Shown piece after piece: positions 38,401 through 46,461 of a DNA stretch of 64,000 nucleotides (positions within the stretch are counted from its first letter, which is position 1; every line of letters starts with the position of its first letter). The DNA lies in the NCBI GenBank assembly GCA_001898425.1, contig MKTV01000005.1, positions 186,029 through 250,028 of the forward strand, given 5' to 3'. The position numbers and the translations under genes were made by a program. The notes beneath the pieces are model-generated. The model worked only from the letters and a program-made list of their open reading frames with translations. It did no database searches and was not told where the DNA came from. The stretch comes from Rhodospirillales bacterium 69-11. GTDB lineage: Bacteria > Pseudomonadota > Alphaproteobacteria > Acetobacterales > Acetobacteraceae.

Positions 38401-38880
38401 GAGGGGCTGTTCCGCGCGATGGGCTACAAGGACGAGTACGAGGTCGCGCGGCTGCACGCGGGCGCGACTTATGGACCCGGCGCGGTGTTCCATCTGTCGC
38501 CGCCGCTGCTGCACCGGCACGATCCGGCGACCGGGCGGCGCGGCAAGATTGCGGTGTCGGGTCGTATCGCCATGCCGCTGTTCCGCATGATGCGCCATGG
38601 CAAGATCCTGCGCGGCACTCCGCTCGATCCGTTCGGTTGGCAGGCGGAGCGCAAGGCGGAGCGGGCATTGATCGGGCAGTACGTCGCGGACCTGCGCGCT
38701 GCGTTGGCTGCCCTGCGCCCCGAGACGCTGGACGCGGCGGTTGGGTTGGCGGAGCTGCCGGACACGATCCGCGGCTTCGGTCCCGTGAAGGAGGCCAACA
38801 TGGCGAAGGCCGCCACGCGGCGGGAGACGCTGCTGCAACGCCTGAACGCGCCCGCTGAGGTGAAGCTGGCGGCGGAATAG
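35461..38880 (+). CDS. Indolepyruvate ferredoxin oxidoreductase, fused alpha-beta/gamma form
   Basis: 1139-residue TPP enzyme oxidatively decarboxylating aryl or branched-chain 2-keto acids to acyl-CoA, reducing ferredoxin. Regions in order are: a pyrimidine-binding domain (residues about 30-250, GYRGSPLGMLDKELW), and a PP/TPP domain (about 420-600, GIGCHFMAL, NLGDGTYQHSG). A ferredoxin-like Cys cluster follows at about 635-690 (CENCGDCSTQSGC, then CNVDLSCLKGFCPSF). The gamma domain comes last (about 715 onward, GIGGGGIVTSGAILAMAA). Fused IorA-IorB proteins of about 1150 residues are typical of aerobic proteobacteria. The ATG at 35461 follows GAGAGGGG; an upstream ATG at 35407 lacks a site. 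Lrp is divergent. Confidence 0.93.
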   Translation: MDIGLGTTTTLESRFQDFDRPVLLSGIQALVRLLLEQRRLDALAGLNTAGFVSGYRGSPLGMLDKELWSRKKLLAEQAVRFEPGINEDLAATMLLGTQELGAFPGPKVDGVYGMWYGKGPGVDRTGDAFHCGNMAGTHKHGGVLAVAGDDHGAHSSTYPHQTEYVFQNCFMPVLNPASVQDVLDLGLAGWAMSRYSGLWVAMKTTAETMEQASTAIVPSRPVFVTPDFALPPHGLNLDHTLRFPAERAELERRMIEERLPALMAWARANRIDRLVSGTADATIGIVTVGKVHEDTLHALRRLGIEDHAQLAVYKVAMTWPLETEGLRAFARGKRAILVVEEKRSFVESQIRDALYHLPADQRPEISGKTLPNGEPLLSALMELSPEIVAGGLAKVLGGAGLNLPNLPPPVAADRPDGLLKRVPAFCAGCPHATSTKLPEGSFASAGIGCHFMALDEGPQTRTFTHMGGEGVPFVGLSGFTEVKHMFANLGDGTYQHSGSLAIRQAVAAKTRITYKLLFNDAVAMTGGQPAEGAPTVPAIAAQLAAEGVKRIAVVVDEADRMPSPSALPPGVTRHTRAELDAVQRELRDYDGPSVLIYDQVCATEKRRRRKRGSMPQATRHVVINESVCENCGDCSTQSGCIAIDPVETPLGRKRRINPTACNVDLSCLKGFCPSFVTLDGPPAAPDADTTWEAREAELGRDLPQPALPQGTVWRGLFAGIGGGGIVTSGAILAMAAHLEGRAVKTLDFTGLAQKNGAVVAHVQIATDESALDVVRIPLASADLMLAADLAVGCQPGVLERAAKSAVVIGNLDLAATAEFKRNGLLSMDAALHKRTLEKATDATRSIWLHGVRIAEKLFGNAQAMNTVMLGIAWQRGLLPVSESAILRAIELNGAAVKLNRRAFMWGRILAEKPALMHEILGELVEGPQAALEDVIATRVAALTAYQSRRYAERYRTLVKEVEARETAVFGKPGRLTRAAAEGLFRAMGYKDEYEVARLHAGATYGPGAVFHLSPPLLHRHDPATGRRGKIAVSGRIAMPLFRMMRHGKILRGTPLDPFGWQAERKAERALIGQYVADLRAALAALRPETLDAAVGLAELPDTIRGFGPVKEANMAKAATRRETLLQRLNAPAEVKLAAE

Positions 38881-39298
38881 CGGCGGGCCGAGGCCCCGGT
38901 TCCGCGCGGAGGGCTCTCACCCACCCACGTCATGGCCGAGCTTGACCCGGCCATGCCCACCGGCACCGTGCCGCGTGGGATGGCCGGCTCGACGGCCGGC
39001 CATGACGGCGTGCGCACTGGCGGGGCCATCCGTTCTCTCACCCACGTCACGGCCGAGCTTGTCCTGGCCATCCGCACTGCCTGCGTCCAATCGTCATGGC
39101 CGGGCTCGACCCGGCCATCCCCACGCCGCGAAGCTGCGGTCGGAATCCGCGGGTCGAGGCCCGCGGATGACGGCAAGGGCGAGCCCGGCGTTCGCAGGAG
39201 ACCGGAACACACCCGCTCCCTCCCTCCCGCCTCCCTTGCGCCCAAGCGGGTTTCATGCACGAGTTCCGGCAGCATTTCGCACGCGGCGGAGGATCGCC
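38881..39298. repeat. 418-bp gap filled with REP-like palindromes
   Basis: Three elements are visible. One spans 38929-39008 (GTCATGGCCGAGCTTGACC core, inverted end GGCCGGCCATGACGG). A degraded copy starts near 39047 (GTCACGGCCGAGCTTGTCC). Another spans 39092-39171 (exact core, ending with CCGCGGGTCGAGGCCCGCGG and ATGACGG). No gene is seen. The last 60 bases hold the ribosome binding site (GCGGAGGA) of the next gene. Confidence 0.75.
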
Positions 39299-40240
39299 AT
39301 GGAAGACCCCACGACCGACATCGACGCGCTTCTCGGCTTCGCGCCGGATTACGACGCGCCGATCCCCTACATGCAGCGCACCCGCGAGTACTACAAGGCG
39401 ATCGGCTACACCACGCCCTATCGCTGGGCGCACTACCTGCAGGCGCCGTTCACGCCGTTTCAGAAGAAACTGAACGCCGCGCGGATCGCCATCATCACCA
39501 CCGCCGCCCCGTTCCAGCCCGACAAGGGCGACCAGGGTCCCGGTGCGCCGTACAACGGCAGCGCCAAGTTCTACCAGCCGTATTCGAAGGACGTGACGCA
39601 GCCCTACGACCTGCGCATCTCGCACATCGGCTACGACCGCACGCACACCACGGCCACCGACGCGAACACCTGGTTCCCGCTGCCGGCGCTGCAGCGCGCC
39701 GTCGCCGCCGGCCGCGTGGGCGCGATCGCGCCGCGCTTCCACGGCGCGCCCACCAACCGCAGCCATCGCGTCACGGTGCAGACCGACGCGCCGGAACTGC
39801 TGAAGCGCGTGCAGGAGGATGGCGCCGACGCCGTGCTGCTGGTGCCGAACTGCCCGGTCTGCCACCAGACGGTCAGCCTGGTCGCGCGCCACATCGAAGC
39901 GGCGGGCATCCCGACCGTGGTGATGGGCTGCGCCAAGGACATCGTGGAGCACGCCGCCGTGCCGCGCTTCCTGTTCAGCGACTTCCCGCTGGGCAACAGC
40001 GCCGGTAAGCCGCACGACGTCGCCTCGCAGGACGAGACGCTGGAACTGGCGCTGCGCCTGCTCGAGGGCGCGGTCGGCGCGCGCACCACGATGCAGTCGC
40101 CGATCCGTTGGTCGGAAAGCGGCGATTGGAAGAACGACTACCTGAACCTCGAGCGGATCGGGCCCGAGGAACTCGCGCGCCGCCGCGCGGAGTTCGACCG
40201 GCAGAAGGAACTGGCGCGCCCGAACCGCGTCGCCGCCTGA
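39299..40240 (+). CDS. GrdB-like (glycine/sarcosine/betaine reductase selenoprotein B family) protein, cysteine form
   Basis: 313 residues. The C-terminal half resembles GrdB: VGAIAPRFHGAPTNRSHRVT, then ADAVLLVPNCPVCHQTVSLVARHIEAAGIPTVVMG. In clostridial GrdB the corresponding position carries selenocysteine in a U-x-x-C context. Here it is Cys185-x-x-Cys188, with no in-frame TGA. Known GrdB cleaves C-N bonds in a multisubunit reductase, but the other Grd subunits are missing here. The protein is therefore an orphan of unknown reaction, possibly a thiol-dependent reductase or lyase. It lies between the keto-acid oxidoreductase and a CoA-transferase. Confidence 0.75.
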   Translation: MEDPTTDIDALLGFAPDYDAPIPYMQRTREYYKAIGYTTPYRWAHYLQAPFTPFQKKLNAARIAIITTAAPFQPDKGDQGPGAPYNGSAKFYQPYSKDVTQPYDLRISHIGYDRTHTTATDANTWFPLPALQRAVAAGRVGAIAPRFHGAPTNRSHRVTVQTDAPELLKRVQEDGADAVLLVPNCPVCHQTVSLVARHIEAAGIPTVVMGCAKDIVEHAAVPRFLFSDFPLGNSAGKPHDVASQDETLELALRLLEGAVGARTTMQSPIRWSESGDWKNDYLNLERIGPEELARRRAEFDRQKELARPNRVAA

Positions 40241-40255
40241 AGTTTCGGATGAAAC

Positions 40256-40296
40256 CATGCCGAACGGCATGAACGATCCTCAGGCCGTTCGGCATG
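40256..40296. terminator. Long perfect hairpin after the GrdB-like gene
   Basis: CATGCCGAACGGC and GCCGTTCGGCATG form a perfect 13-bp stem with a 15-base loop, starting 15 bases after the stop codon. No T-tract follows. Probably an intrinsic-like or Rho-assisted terminator, or an RNA-stabilising structure. Confidence 0.55.
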
Positions 40297-40397
40297 AGCG
40301 AACGCCGTGCCGTCAGGAATGGGGCCTGCAACCGCGATGAACGCGGATGGCATACGCCGGGCAGCCGGCGCGTGCGCATGAACCGGAGGAACGTGCC

Positions 40398-41600
40398 GTG
40401 ACGGAAGCCAAGCGCCCGTTCGAGGGTGTCCGCATCCTCGACTTCACCCAGGTCCTGGCCGGGCCGTACGGGTCCTACCAGCTCGCGCTGCTGGGGGCCG
40501 ACGTGATCAAGGTGGAGCGGCGCGAGGGCGAGGACATGCGGCGCACGCCGCTGTCGCGCGAATGGGCGGAGCGCGGCATGGCGCCGTCCTGGCTCGCGAT
40601 CAACGGCAACAAGCGAAGCCTGACGCTCGACCTGCAGAAGCCGGCCGCGGTGGAGATCGTCAAGAAGCTCGCCGCCGAGGCCGACGTGGTCATAGAGAAC
40701 TTCCGCGGCGGCGTGATGGACCGGCTGGGCATCGGCTACAAGGCGCTGTCCGAGGTGAATCCGCGGCTGATCTATTGCTGCATCTCGGGCTTCGGCCAGA
40801 CCGGCCCGTCGAGCAACGAGGCCGGTTATGACGGCAAGATCCAGGCGATGTCCGGGATCATGGCGATCACCGGCCACAAGGAGATGGGTCCGACCCGTGC
40901 GGGCTTCGCGGTCTGCGACGTGCTGTCGGGGATGACGGCCGCTTTCGCGGTGTCCTCCGCGCTGTTCCAGCGCACGCACACGGGGAAGGGGCAGTTCATC
41001 GACGTCTCGATGCTGGAGGCGAGCCTCGCCTTCCTCTCGACCCAGGTCGCCGATTTCACCGTGGCCGGCCACCACCAGGAGCAGTTCGGCAATCAGGCGA
41101 TCAGCCGCAAGGTGACGGCGAACCTGTTCAAGGCGAAGGACAGCCACCTGCTGCTCGCGGTGAATGACGAGAAGCAGTTCCGCGCGCTGATCACCACGAT
41201 CGGCTGCACGGAGGTGTTCGACGATCCGCGCTTCGCCGACTGGTTCAGCCGCAAGGAGCATGAGGCGGCGCTGCGGGAGATCATCGAGCGCGCGCTGTCG
41301 GCGGCGGATGCCAAGACCTGGGAACGCCGTCTGAACGACGCGGGTGCGCCGGCGGCCAGCATCTGGAAGGTGGAGGAGATCATCGACCACCCGCAGATCG
41401 CCGCGCGCGACGTGCTGCAGACGGTGGACAGTCCCTACGGGCCGATGCGGCTGATGGGATCGGGGTTCAAGCTGGCCCATGGCGGCGGCAAGCTCGACAC
41501 GATCGCCCCGCCGCTCGGGGCCCACACGGACGCGATCCTGGCCGACCTGGGCTACGACGACCGCGCGATCGCGGCGCTGCGGTCGGACGGGGTGGTGTAG
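40398..41600 (+). CDS. CaiB/BaiF family CoA-transferase (class III)
   Basis: 400 residues. Transfers CoA between carboxylic acids through aspartyl-CoA intermediates. RILDFTQVLAGPYGSYQLALLGADVIKVERREGEDMRR is the N-terminal family signature. ENFRGGVMDRLGIGYKAL and CISGFGQTGP follow. The Asp in the GYDGKIQAMSG segment (about residue 148) matches the catalytic Asp of formyl-CoA transferase. The GTG at 40398 has GGAGGA seven bases upstream. Its acids are unknown; the acyl-CoA dehydrogenases and keto-acid oxidoreductase of the window make CoA-thioester substrates plausible. Confidence 0.92.
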   Translation: MTEAKRPFEGVRILDFTQVLAGPYGSYQLALLGADVIKVERREGEDMRRTPLSREWAERGMAPSWLAINGNKRSLTLDLQKPAAVEIVKKLAAEADVVIENFRGGVMDRLGIGYKALSEVNPRLIYCCISGFGQTGPSSNEAGYDGKIQAMSGIMAITGHKEMGPTRAGFAVCDVLSGMTAAFAVSSALFQRTHTGKGQFIDVSMLEASLAFLSTQVADFTVAGHHQEQFGNQAISRKVTANLFKAKDSHLLLAVNDEKQFRALITTIGCTEVFDDPRFADWFSRKEHEAALREIIERALSAADAKTWERRLNDAGAPAASIWKVEEIIDHPQIAARDVLQTVDSPYGPMRLMGSGFKLAHGGGKLDTIAPPLGAHTDAILADLGYDDRAIAALRSDGVV

Positions 41601-41819
41601 CGCCGCGACCGGTGGTGTTGGGCTCGCGACAGGGTGGTGTCGGGCCTGCGGTAGTCATGTGCCCCGTGTCATGGCCGGGCTCGTCCCGGCCATCCATGAT
41701 TTTCCCCCGGCACCGTAAGTCGTGGATGGCCGCCCTTCGGCGGCCATGACACGTACGCACGCCCTTCGGCGGCCATGACACGTACGCACGCCCTTCGGCG
41801 GCCATGACACGAGCGGCGG
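41601..41819. repeat. Convergent gap with REP-like palindrome and 29-bp tandem repeat
   Basis: A GTGTCATGGCCGGGCTCGTCC core at about 41665 is followed by an inverted end at about 41720-41750. From 41732 a 29-bp unit (GCCCTTCGGCGGCCATGACA plus CGTACGCAC) is repeated: 41732-41760, 41761-41789 and a partial copy to 41810. The gap lies between the convergent CoA-transferase and amidohydrolase genes. Confidence 0.8.
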
Positions 41820-42965
41820 CTAGCCCCCCAGTGCGCGCTTCGCGACCCCGGCCAGGAAACCGCTCGCGGCGGGCAGGATCGCGTCGTTGAAGTCGTAGTT
41901 GGAGTTGTGCAGCTCGCGCCCGCCCTCGGCCGGCCCGTTGCCGATCCACACGAACGCGCCCGGCCGGTGCTCGAGGAACCAGGCGAAGTCCTCCCCGGTC
42001 ATCGCCGCCTGCATGTCGCGGCGCAGCGGCAGGCCGGCCGCCTGCACCGCCTCCGCGGCCATGTCGCGCTCCGCGGGCGTGTTCGTCGTCACCGGGTTGC
42101 CGCGGCGCAGTGTGGGCTGGATCTCCACCCCGAAGGTCTGGCCGACGCCTGCCGCGACGCGTTCGATCGCCGCCTCCACCTCGTCCCGCACCGCGTTGCG
42201 CAGCGTGCGCATGGTGCCGCGCATCACCGCCTCGCCGGGAATCTGGTTCGCCGCCGTGCCGGCCTGGATCGTCGCCATGGAGATCACGGCGCTGTCCAGG
42301 GGATCGACGTTGCGCGAGACGATCGTCTGCAGCGCGAGCAGCAGATGGGCCGAGGCGATCATCGGATCGCGCGTCATGTGCGGCAGCGCGGCATGCCCGG
42401 AATGGCCCTTCACCACGAACTCGACCCGCGAGCCGGACGCCATGACCGGCCCGTCATGCACGGCGACCGTGCCGGCCTCCAGGCCGGGCCAATTGTGGTA
42501 TCCGAAGATCGCCTCCATCGGGAAGCGGTCGAACAGCCCGTCCGCGATCATCGACTTGGCCCCGCCGCCGCCTTCCTCGGCGGGCTGGAAGACGAACTGG
42601 ACCGTGCCGCTCCAGGACGGGTCGCCTGCGAGCAGCGCGGCCGCCCCGAGCAGGGAGGTGGTATGTCCGTCATGGCCGCAGGCATGCATGACGCCGGGGT
42701 TGGTGGAGGCGTGGGCGACGCCCGAGGTCTCCTCGATCGGCAGCGCGTCCATATCGGCGCGCAGGCCGACGCTGCGGTTGGAGGCGCCGCGGGTGAGCGT
42801 CGCCACGACGCCGTGGCCGCCCACCCCGGCGACGAAGGGGATGCCGAGTTCCTGCAACCGCGCCTGCACGAAGCGCGAGGTCTCGGCCTCGTGCAGCGTG
42901 ACTTCGGGATGGGCGTGCAGATGGCGTCGCCACTGCGTCAGGGTGTCGGCCAGGGTTTGGTCCAT
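41820..42965 (-). CDS. M20-family amidohydrolase (hippurate hydrolase-like)
   Basis: 381 residues. Metal-dependent hydrolase of N-acyl amino acids. Metal ligands are recognisable in VMHACGHDGHTTSLLGAA (Cys/His/Asp-type site of the M20D group), FQPAEEGGGGAKSMI (catalytic and ligand Glu) and the distant His in GYHNWPG and GRELHNSNYDFND. RADMDALPIEE is the family's substrate-side signature. The ATG at 42965 has GGAG five bases upstream; an ATG at 42983 is less well placed. The exact acyl group is not predictable. Confidence 0.92.
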   Translation of the reverse strand: MDQTLADTLTQWRRHLHAHPEVTLHEAETSRFVQARLQELGIPFVAGVGGHGVVATLTRGASNRSVGLRADMDALPIEETSGVAHASTNPGVMHACGHDGHTTSLLGAAALLAGDPSWSGTVQFVFQPAEEGGGGAKSMIADGLFDRFPMEAIFGYHNWPGLEAGTVAVHDGPVMASGSRVEFVVKGHSGHAALPHMTRDPMIASAHLLLALQTIVSRNVDPLDSAVISMATIQAGTAANQIPGEAVMRGTMRTLRNAVRDEVEAAIERVAAGVGQTFGVEIQPTLRRGNPVTTNTPAERDMAAEAVQAAGLPLRRDMQAAMTGEDFAWFLEHRPGAFVWIGNGPAEGGRELHNSNYDFNDAILPAASGFLAGVAKRALGG

Positions 42966-43139
42966 GTTCGCTCCGATCGGCATGACTTCCGGGATGCTGC
43001 ACCTGCCGGCGGGATTGGGGAAGCGGCCCCGGCTGCATCTGGGACGGACGGGCGTTCGGCGCGCGCAGTGCCGCTCCGCTCGGAAGCGAGACCATGATAT
43101 CCGCGTGACATCCGCCGCATTGCGCGCCAGGATCGGAGC

Positions 43140-43811
43140 GTGAACGTCCTGGCACCGCCGAAGGCACGGCTGGCGATCGAGATCGTGCATGATCTCGTCT
43201 GCCCCTGGTGCTACCTGGGTGTCCGCCGGCTGATGCGCACGCTGCGCCGCCGCCCGGACTTGCTCTACGAGCTGACGTGGCGTCCGTTCCTGCTCAATCC
43301 CGACATGCCCCGCAGTGGGATGTCCAGGCCGGAATACGTCGTCCGCAAGTTCGGCGGCGAAGATCGCGCGCGCCGCCTCTACACCTCCATCTCCGAGATC
43401 GGCCGCGCCGAGGGCGTGCTGTTCCGCTTCGACCGGATTCGGCGGACCCCGTCCTCGGTCGACGCGCATCGGCTGGTGCGGTTCGCCGCGCGGGTGGGGC
43501 GGGCGGATGCGATGGTGGAGGCGCTGTTCGCGGCCCATTTCACCGACGGGCACGACATCGGCGACCACGCCGTGCTGGCGGCGATCGCGGCGGCCTGCGG
43601 GCTGGAGCCGCAGCCGGTGCGCCGCTTCCTCGCCTCGGAGGAGGAGGCGGATTCGGTGCATGCCGACAATCTCCGCGCGCACCGGCTGGGGATCAACGGC
43701 GTGCCGTGTTTCGTGGTGTCCGGCCGGCACGCGATTGCCGGCGCGCAGGAACCCGAGGTGATCGAGCGCCTGCTCGACGTCGCGGCCGTCGAGGCGTCTG
43801 ACCTGATCTGA
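43140..43811 (+). CDS. DsbA-family oxidoreductase, FrnE-like
   Basis: 223 residues of the thioredoxin fold with a helical insert. The active-site motif is CPWC at residues 21-24, preceded by IEIVHDLVC. The cis-Pro loop reads GINGVPCFVVSG, and AIAGAQEPEV is the C-terminal signature of the FrnE/2-hydroxychromene-carboxylate-isomerase-like group. No signal peptide, so it acts in the cytoplasm, as FrnE does. The GTG start has AGGA seven bases upstream. It is divergent from the M20 hydrolase. Confidence 0.88.
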   Translation: MNVLAPPKARLAIEIVHDLVCPWCYLGVRRLMRTLRRRPDLLYELTWRPFLLNPDMPRSGMSRPEYVVRKFGGEDRARRLYTSISEIGRAEGVLFRFDRIRRTPSSVDAHRLVRFAARVGRADAMVEALFAAHFTDGHDIGDHAVLAAIAAACGLEPQPVRRFLASEEEADSVHADNLRAHRLGINGVPCFVVSGRHAIAGAQEPEVIERLLDVAAVEASDLI

Positions 43812-44042
43812 GCTGTCGGGCCAGACCGGCTCGTCGGGTGTCGAGGTCGGTCGGCGACCCCTCCTTTCCCTGCAGCGTCATGGCCGGGCTCGACCCGGCC
43901 GCCCCGTCTCCGTCATGGCCGGGCTCGACCCGGCCGCCCCCGTCCCCGTCATGGCCGGGCTCGACCCGGCCATCCCAGCCTCTCGCAATCGCGTGGTCGG
44001 GATCCGCGGGTCAAGCCCGCGGATGACGGAGGGGGCGCGCTC
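43812..44042. repeat. Convergent gap with three tandem REP-like cores
   Basis: The core GTCATGGCCGGGCTCGACC plus CGGCC occurs at 43877, 43912 and 43948, a 35-36-bp period with GCCCCGTCTCC-type spacers. The array ends with GATCCGCGGG-TCAAG-CCCGCGGATGACGG (to 44029). It lies between the convergent DsbA-like and hppA genes. Confidence 0.85.
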
Positions 44043-46151
44043 TCAGTGCAGCCAGCCGGCCAGAATCGCCAGCAGCAGCAGCGCCACGATGTTGGTGATC
44101 TTGATCATCGGGTTCACCGCCGGGCCCGCCGTGTCCTTGTACGGATCGCCCACCGTGTCCCCGGTCACCGCCGCCTTGTGGGCGTCGGAGCCCTTGCCGC
44201 CGTGATTGCCTTCCTCGATGTACTTCTTGGCATTGTCCCAGGCCCCGCCGCCCGAGGTCATCGAGATCGCGACGAACAGTCCCGTCACGATCGTGCCCAG
44301 CAGCATGGCGCCTAGGGCGGCGAAGGCGGCGGCCTGGCCCGCGATGATGTCGATCACGATCCACAGCACGATCGGTGCCAGCACCGGCAGCAGCGACGGG
44401 AGGATCATCTCCTTGATCGCGGCCTTGGTCAGCAGGTCCACGGCCGTGCCGTATTCCGGCTTCGCCGTCCCCTCCATGATCCCGCGGATCTCGCGGAACT
44501 GGCGGCGCACCTCCACCACCACGGCGCCGGCGGCCCGGCCGACCGCGGTCATTCCCATCGCCCCGAACAGGTAGGGCAGCAGGCCGCCGATGAAGAGCCC
44601 GACCACAACGAACGGGTTCTGCAGCGCGAAGTCGACCTTCAGGGTCGGGAAGTAGTGCGTCAGGTCCTGCGTGTACGCGGCGAACAGCACCAGCGAGGCG
44701 AGGCCTGCCGATCCGATCGCGTAGCCCTTGGTCACCGCCTTCGTGGTGTTGCCCACCGCGTCCAGCGCGTCGGTGGTGACGCGCACGTCCTTGGGCAGGT
44801 CCGCCATTTCGGCGATGCCGCCGGCGTTGTCGGTGACCGGGCCGTAGGCGTCGAGCGCCACGATCATGCCGGCGAGCGACAGCATGGTGGTGGCGGCGAC
44901 CGCGATGCCGAACAGGCCCGCCACCATGTAGGTGACGATGATGCCGATCGAGATGACGATCACCGGCAGCGCCGTCGCTTCCATCGAGACGGCGAGGCCC
45001 TGGATCACGTTGGTGCCGTGGCCGGTCGTGGAGCTCTGCGCGATCGAGCGCACGGGCCGGTATTCGGTCGCCGTGTAGTATTCGGTGATCCAGACGATCG
45101 CGCCGGTGACCACGAGCCCCACCAGGGCGCAGACGAACAGCGCGAAGCCGGTCGTCGAGCCGCCGCCCGTCATGGCGAGCGGGGTGCCGAAGCCGATGAA
45201 CCAGGCGATGATGATCGCCACGCCCACGATCGACAGCAGGCCGGTGACGATCAGCCCCTTGTAGAGCGCCTTCATGATCCCGTTGTCGGGACCCAGCTTC
45301 ACGAAATACGTGCCGATGATGGAGGTCAGGATGCAGATCCCGCCAATCCCGAGCGGCAACATCAGCAGGGCGTCGCGGACCGGGCCGGTGAAGAAGATGC
45401 CGGCCAGCAGCATCGTGGCGACGATCGTCACGGCGTAGGTCTCGAACAGGTCGGCGGCCATGCCGGCGCAGTCGCCCACGTTGTCGCCCACGTTGTCGGC
45501 GATCACGGCCGGGTTGCGTGGGTCGTCCTCGGGGATGCCGGCCTCGACCTTGCCCACCAGGTCGGCGCCCACGTCGGCGCCCTTGGTGAAGATGCCGCCG
45601 CCGAGGCGCGCGAAGATGGAGATCAGCGAGCCGCCGAAGCCGAGGGCGACCATGGCCTCCAGCACGTGGCGGAGCTGATCGTCGGTGATGTCGGGGCCGT
45701 AGTTCGCGCGCAGGATGAAGTAGTAGCCGGCCACGCCCAGCAGTCCGAGGCCGACCACCAGCATGCCGGTGATGGCCCCTGCCTTGAACGCGACGTCGAG
45801 CCCGGCGGCGAGCCCGTTACGGGCGGCCTGGGCGGTGCGCACGTTGGAGCGCACCGAGACGTTCATGCCGACATAGCCCGCGGCGGCCGAGAGCACGGCG
45901 CCGATGACGAAGCCAATGGCCGTGTGGATCCCGAGAATCAGGCCCAGGATGATCAGGATGACCACGCCGACCAGGCCGATCGTGGTGTATTGCCGGTTGA
46001 GATACGCCCGTGCGCCTTCCTGCACGGCGCCGGAGATTTCCTGCATGCGGGCCGAACCGGCATCCGCGGCGAGAACTTGACGGCTGGTGATCAGGCCGTA
46101 GACCAACGCCAGCAAGCCGCAGGCGATGACCACCCAGTGGGCCATTTGCAT
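44043..46151 (-). CDS. hppA: Membrane-bound proton-translocating pyrophosphatase, K+-independent
   Basis: 702-residue integral membrane enzyme with about 16 membrane segments, pumping H+ outward using pyrophosphate. The PPi-site motifs are present: [39 protein letters not shown], and the C-terminal [17 protein letters not shown]. The GNTTKA segment (467-472) has Lys471, the known determinant of K+-independent H+-PPases; K+-dependent forms have Ala. The start is ATG at 46151 with AGAGGAA upstream; a TTG at 46175 is less likely. It recycles biosynthetic PPi and energises the membrane. Confidence 0.95.
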   Translation of the reverse strand: MQMAHWVVIACGLLALVYGLITSRQVLAADAGSARMQEISGAVQEGARAYLNRQYTTIGLVGVVILIILGLILGIHTAIGFVIGAVLSAAAGYVGMNVSVRSNVRTAQAARNGLAAGLDVAFKAGAITGMLVVGLGLLGVAGYYFILRANYGPDITDDQLRHVLEAMVALGFGGSLISIFARLGGGIFTKGADVGADLVGKVEAGIPEDDPRNPAVIADNVGDNVGDCAGMAADLFETYAVTIVATMLLAGIFFTGPVRDALLMLPLGIGGICILTSIIGTYFVKLGPDNGIMKALYKGLIVTGLLSIVGVAIIIAWFIGFGTPLAMTGGGSTTGFALFVCALVGLVVTGAIVWITEYYTATEYRPVRSIAQSSTTGHGTNVIQGLAVSMEATALPVIVISIGIIVTYMVAGLFGIAVAATTMLSLAGMIVALDAYGPVTDNAGGIAEMADLPKDVRVTTDALDAVGNTTKAVTKGYAIGSAGLASLVLFAAYTQDLTHYFPTLKVDFALQNPFVVVGLFIGGLLPYLFGAMGMTAVGRAAGAVVVEVRRQFREIRGIMEGTAKPEYGTAVDLLTKAAIKEMILPSLLPVLAPIVLWIVIDIIAGQAAAFAALGAMLLGTIVTGLFVAISMTSGGGAWDNAKKYIEEGNHGGKGSDAHKAAVTGDTVGDPYKDTAGPAVNPMIKITNIVALLLLAILAGWLH

Positions 46152-46231
46152 CCGAGGTGTTCCTCTGTGAAGCAATCGCCGTTCGTGGCACGCCGAATCG
46201 CCTTGAACGGCTTCGGTTGGACGTCATTGCT

Positions 46232-46260
46232 GCTATGCCAGAAGGCTCCCGGGTAGGCAA
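46232..46260 (-). promoter_or_regulatory. Possible promoter of hppA
   Basis: On the minus strand TTGCCT is followed after 17 bases by CATAGC, about 80-110 bases upstream of the hppA ATG. The -10 box is weak. Confidence 0.35.
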
Positions 46261-46384
46261 TTCGTGCGGAGCCGGTCACATGCCTCGCGATCGCGTGCCG
46301 TTCGGGATCCTCCTGCCTGGCGGCAGGTTCGTGCGGGACCGGGTTGACGCGGCAGGGGCTTCTGAGGCGTTCTCCGCCCATTCC

Positions 46385-46461
46385 GCGCCCGTAGCTCAAT
46401 TGGTCAGAGCTGGCGGCTCATAACCGCTTGGTTGCAGGTTCGAGTCCTGCCGGGCGCACCA
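46385..46461 (+). tRNA. tRNA with CAU anticodon (tRNA-Met, possibly tRNA-Ile2)
   Basis: A 77-base cloverleaf. The acceptor arm is GCGCCCG/CGGGCGC with A discriminator and encoded CCA. The D arm is GCTC/GAGC, the anticodon loop is CTCATAA (CAT), and the T arm is GCAGG-TTCGAGT-CCTGC. CAU is read either as elongator methionine or, after lysidine modification, as isoleucine. The anticodon arm (GGCGG...CCGCTTGG) looks much like bacterial tRNA-Ile2, so the identity is open. It is not the initiator: the three G-C pairs of the initiator anticodon stem are absent. Confidence 0.93.

Noticed and set aside
35428-38838. A 1136-codon open frame antisense to the indolepyruvate oxidoreductase gene
   Set aside because: Its composition (His/Gln/Arg/Gly-rich, no motifs) is that of the reverse strand of a GC-rich gene; the plus-strand frame has full TPP and Fe-S motifs.
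39851-39862. Selenocysteine in the GrdB-like protein
   Set aside because: The codons at the expected position are TGC and TGC; there is no in-frame TGA.
41732-41810. Possible CRISPR array
   Set aside because: The 29-bp units are contiguous with no unique spacers, and there are no cas genes in the window.
43877-44031. Possible CRISPR array from three regularly spaced cores
   Set aside because: The spacers are only 11-12 bases and similar to each other, and the same core occurs singly at other intergenic sites, as expected of REP-like elements.
46385-46461. Calling this tRNA the initiator tRNA-Met
   Set aside because: The anticodon stem lacks the three consecutive G-C pairs of initiators and the acceptor end is fully paired.
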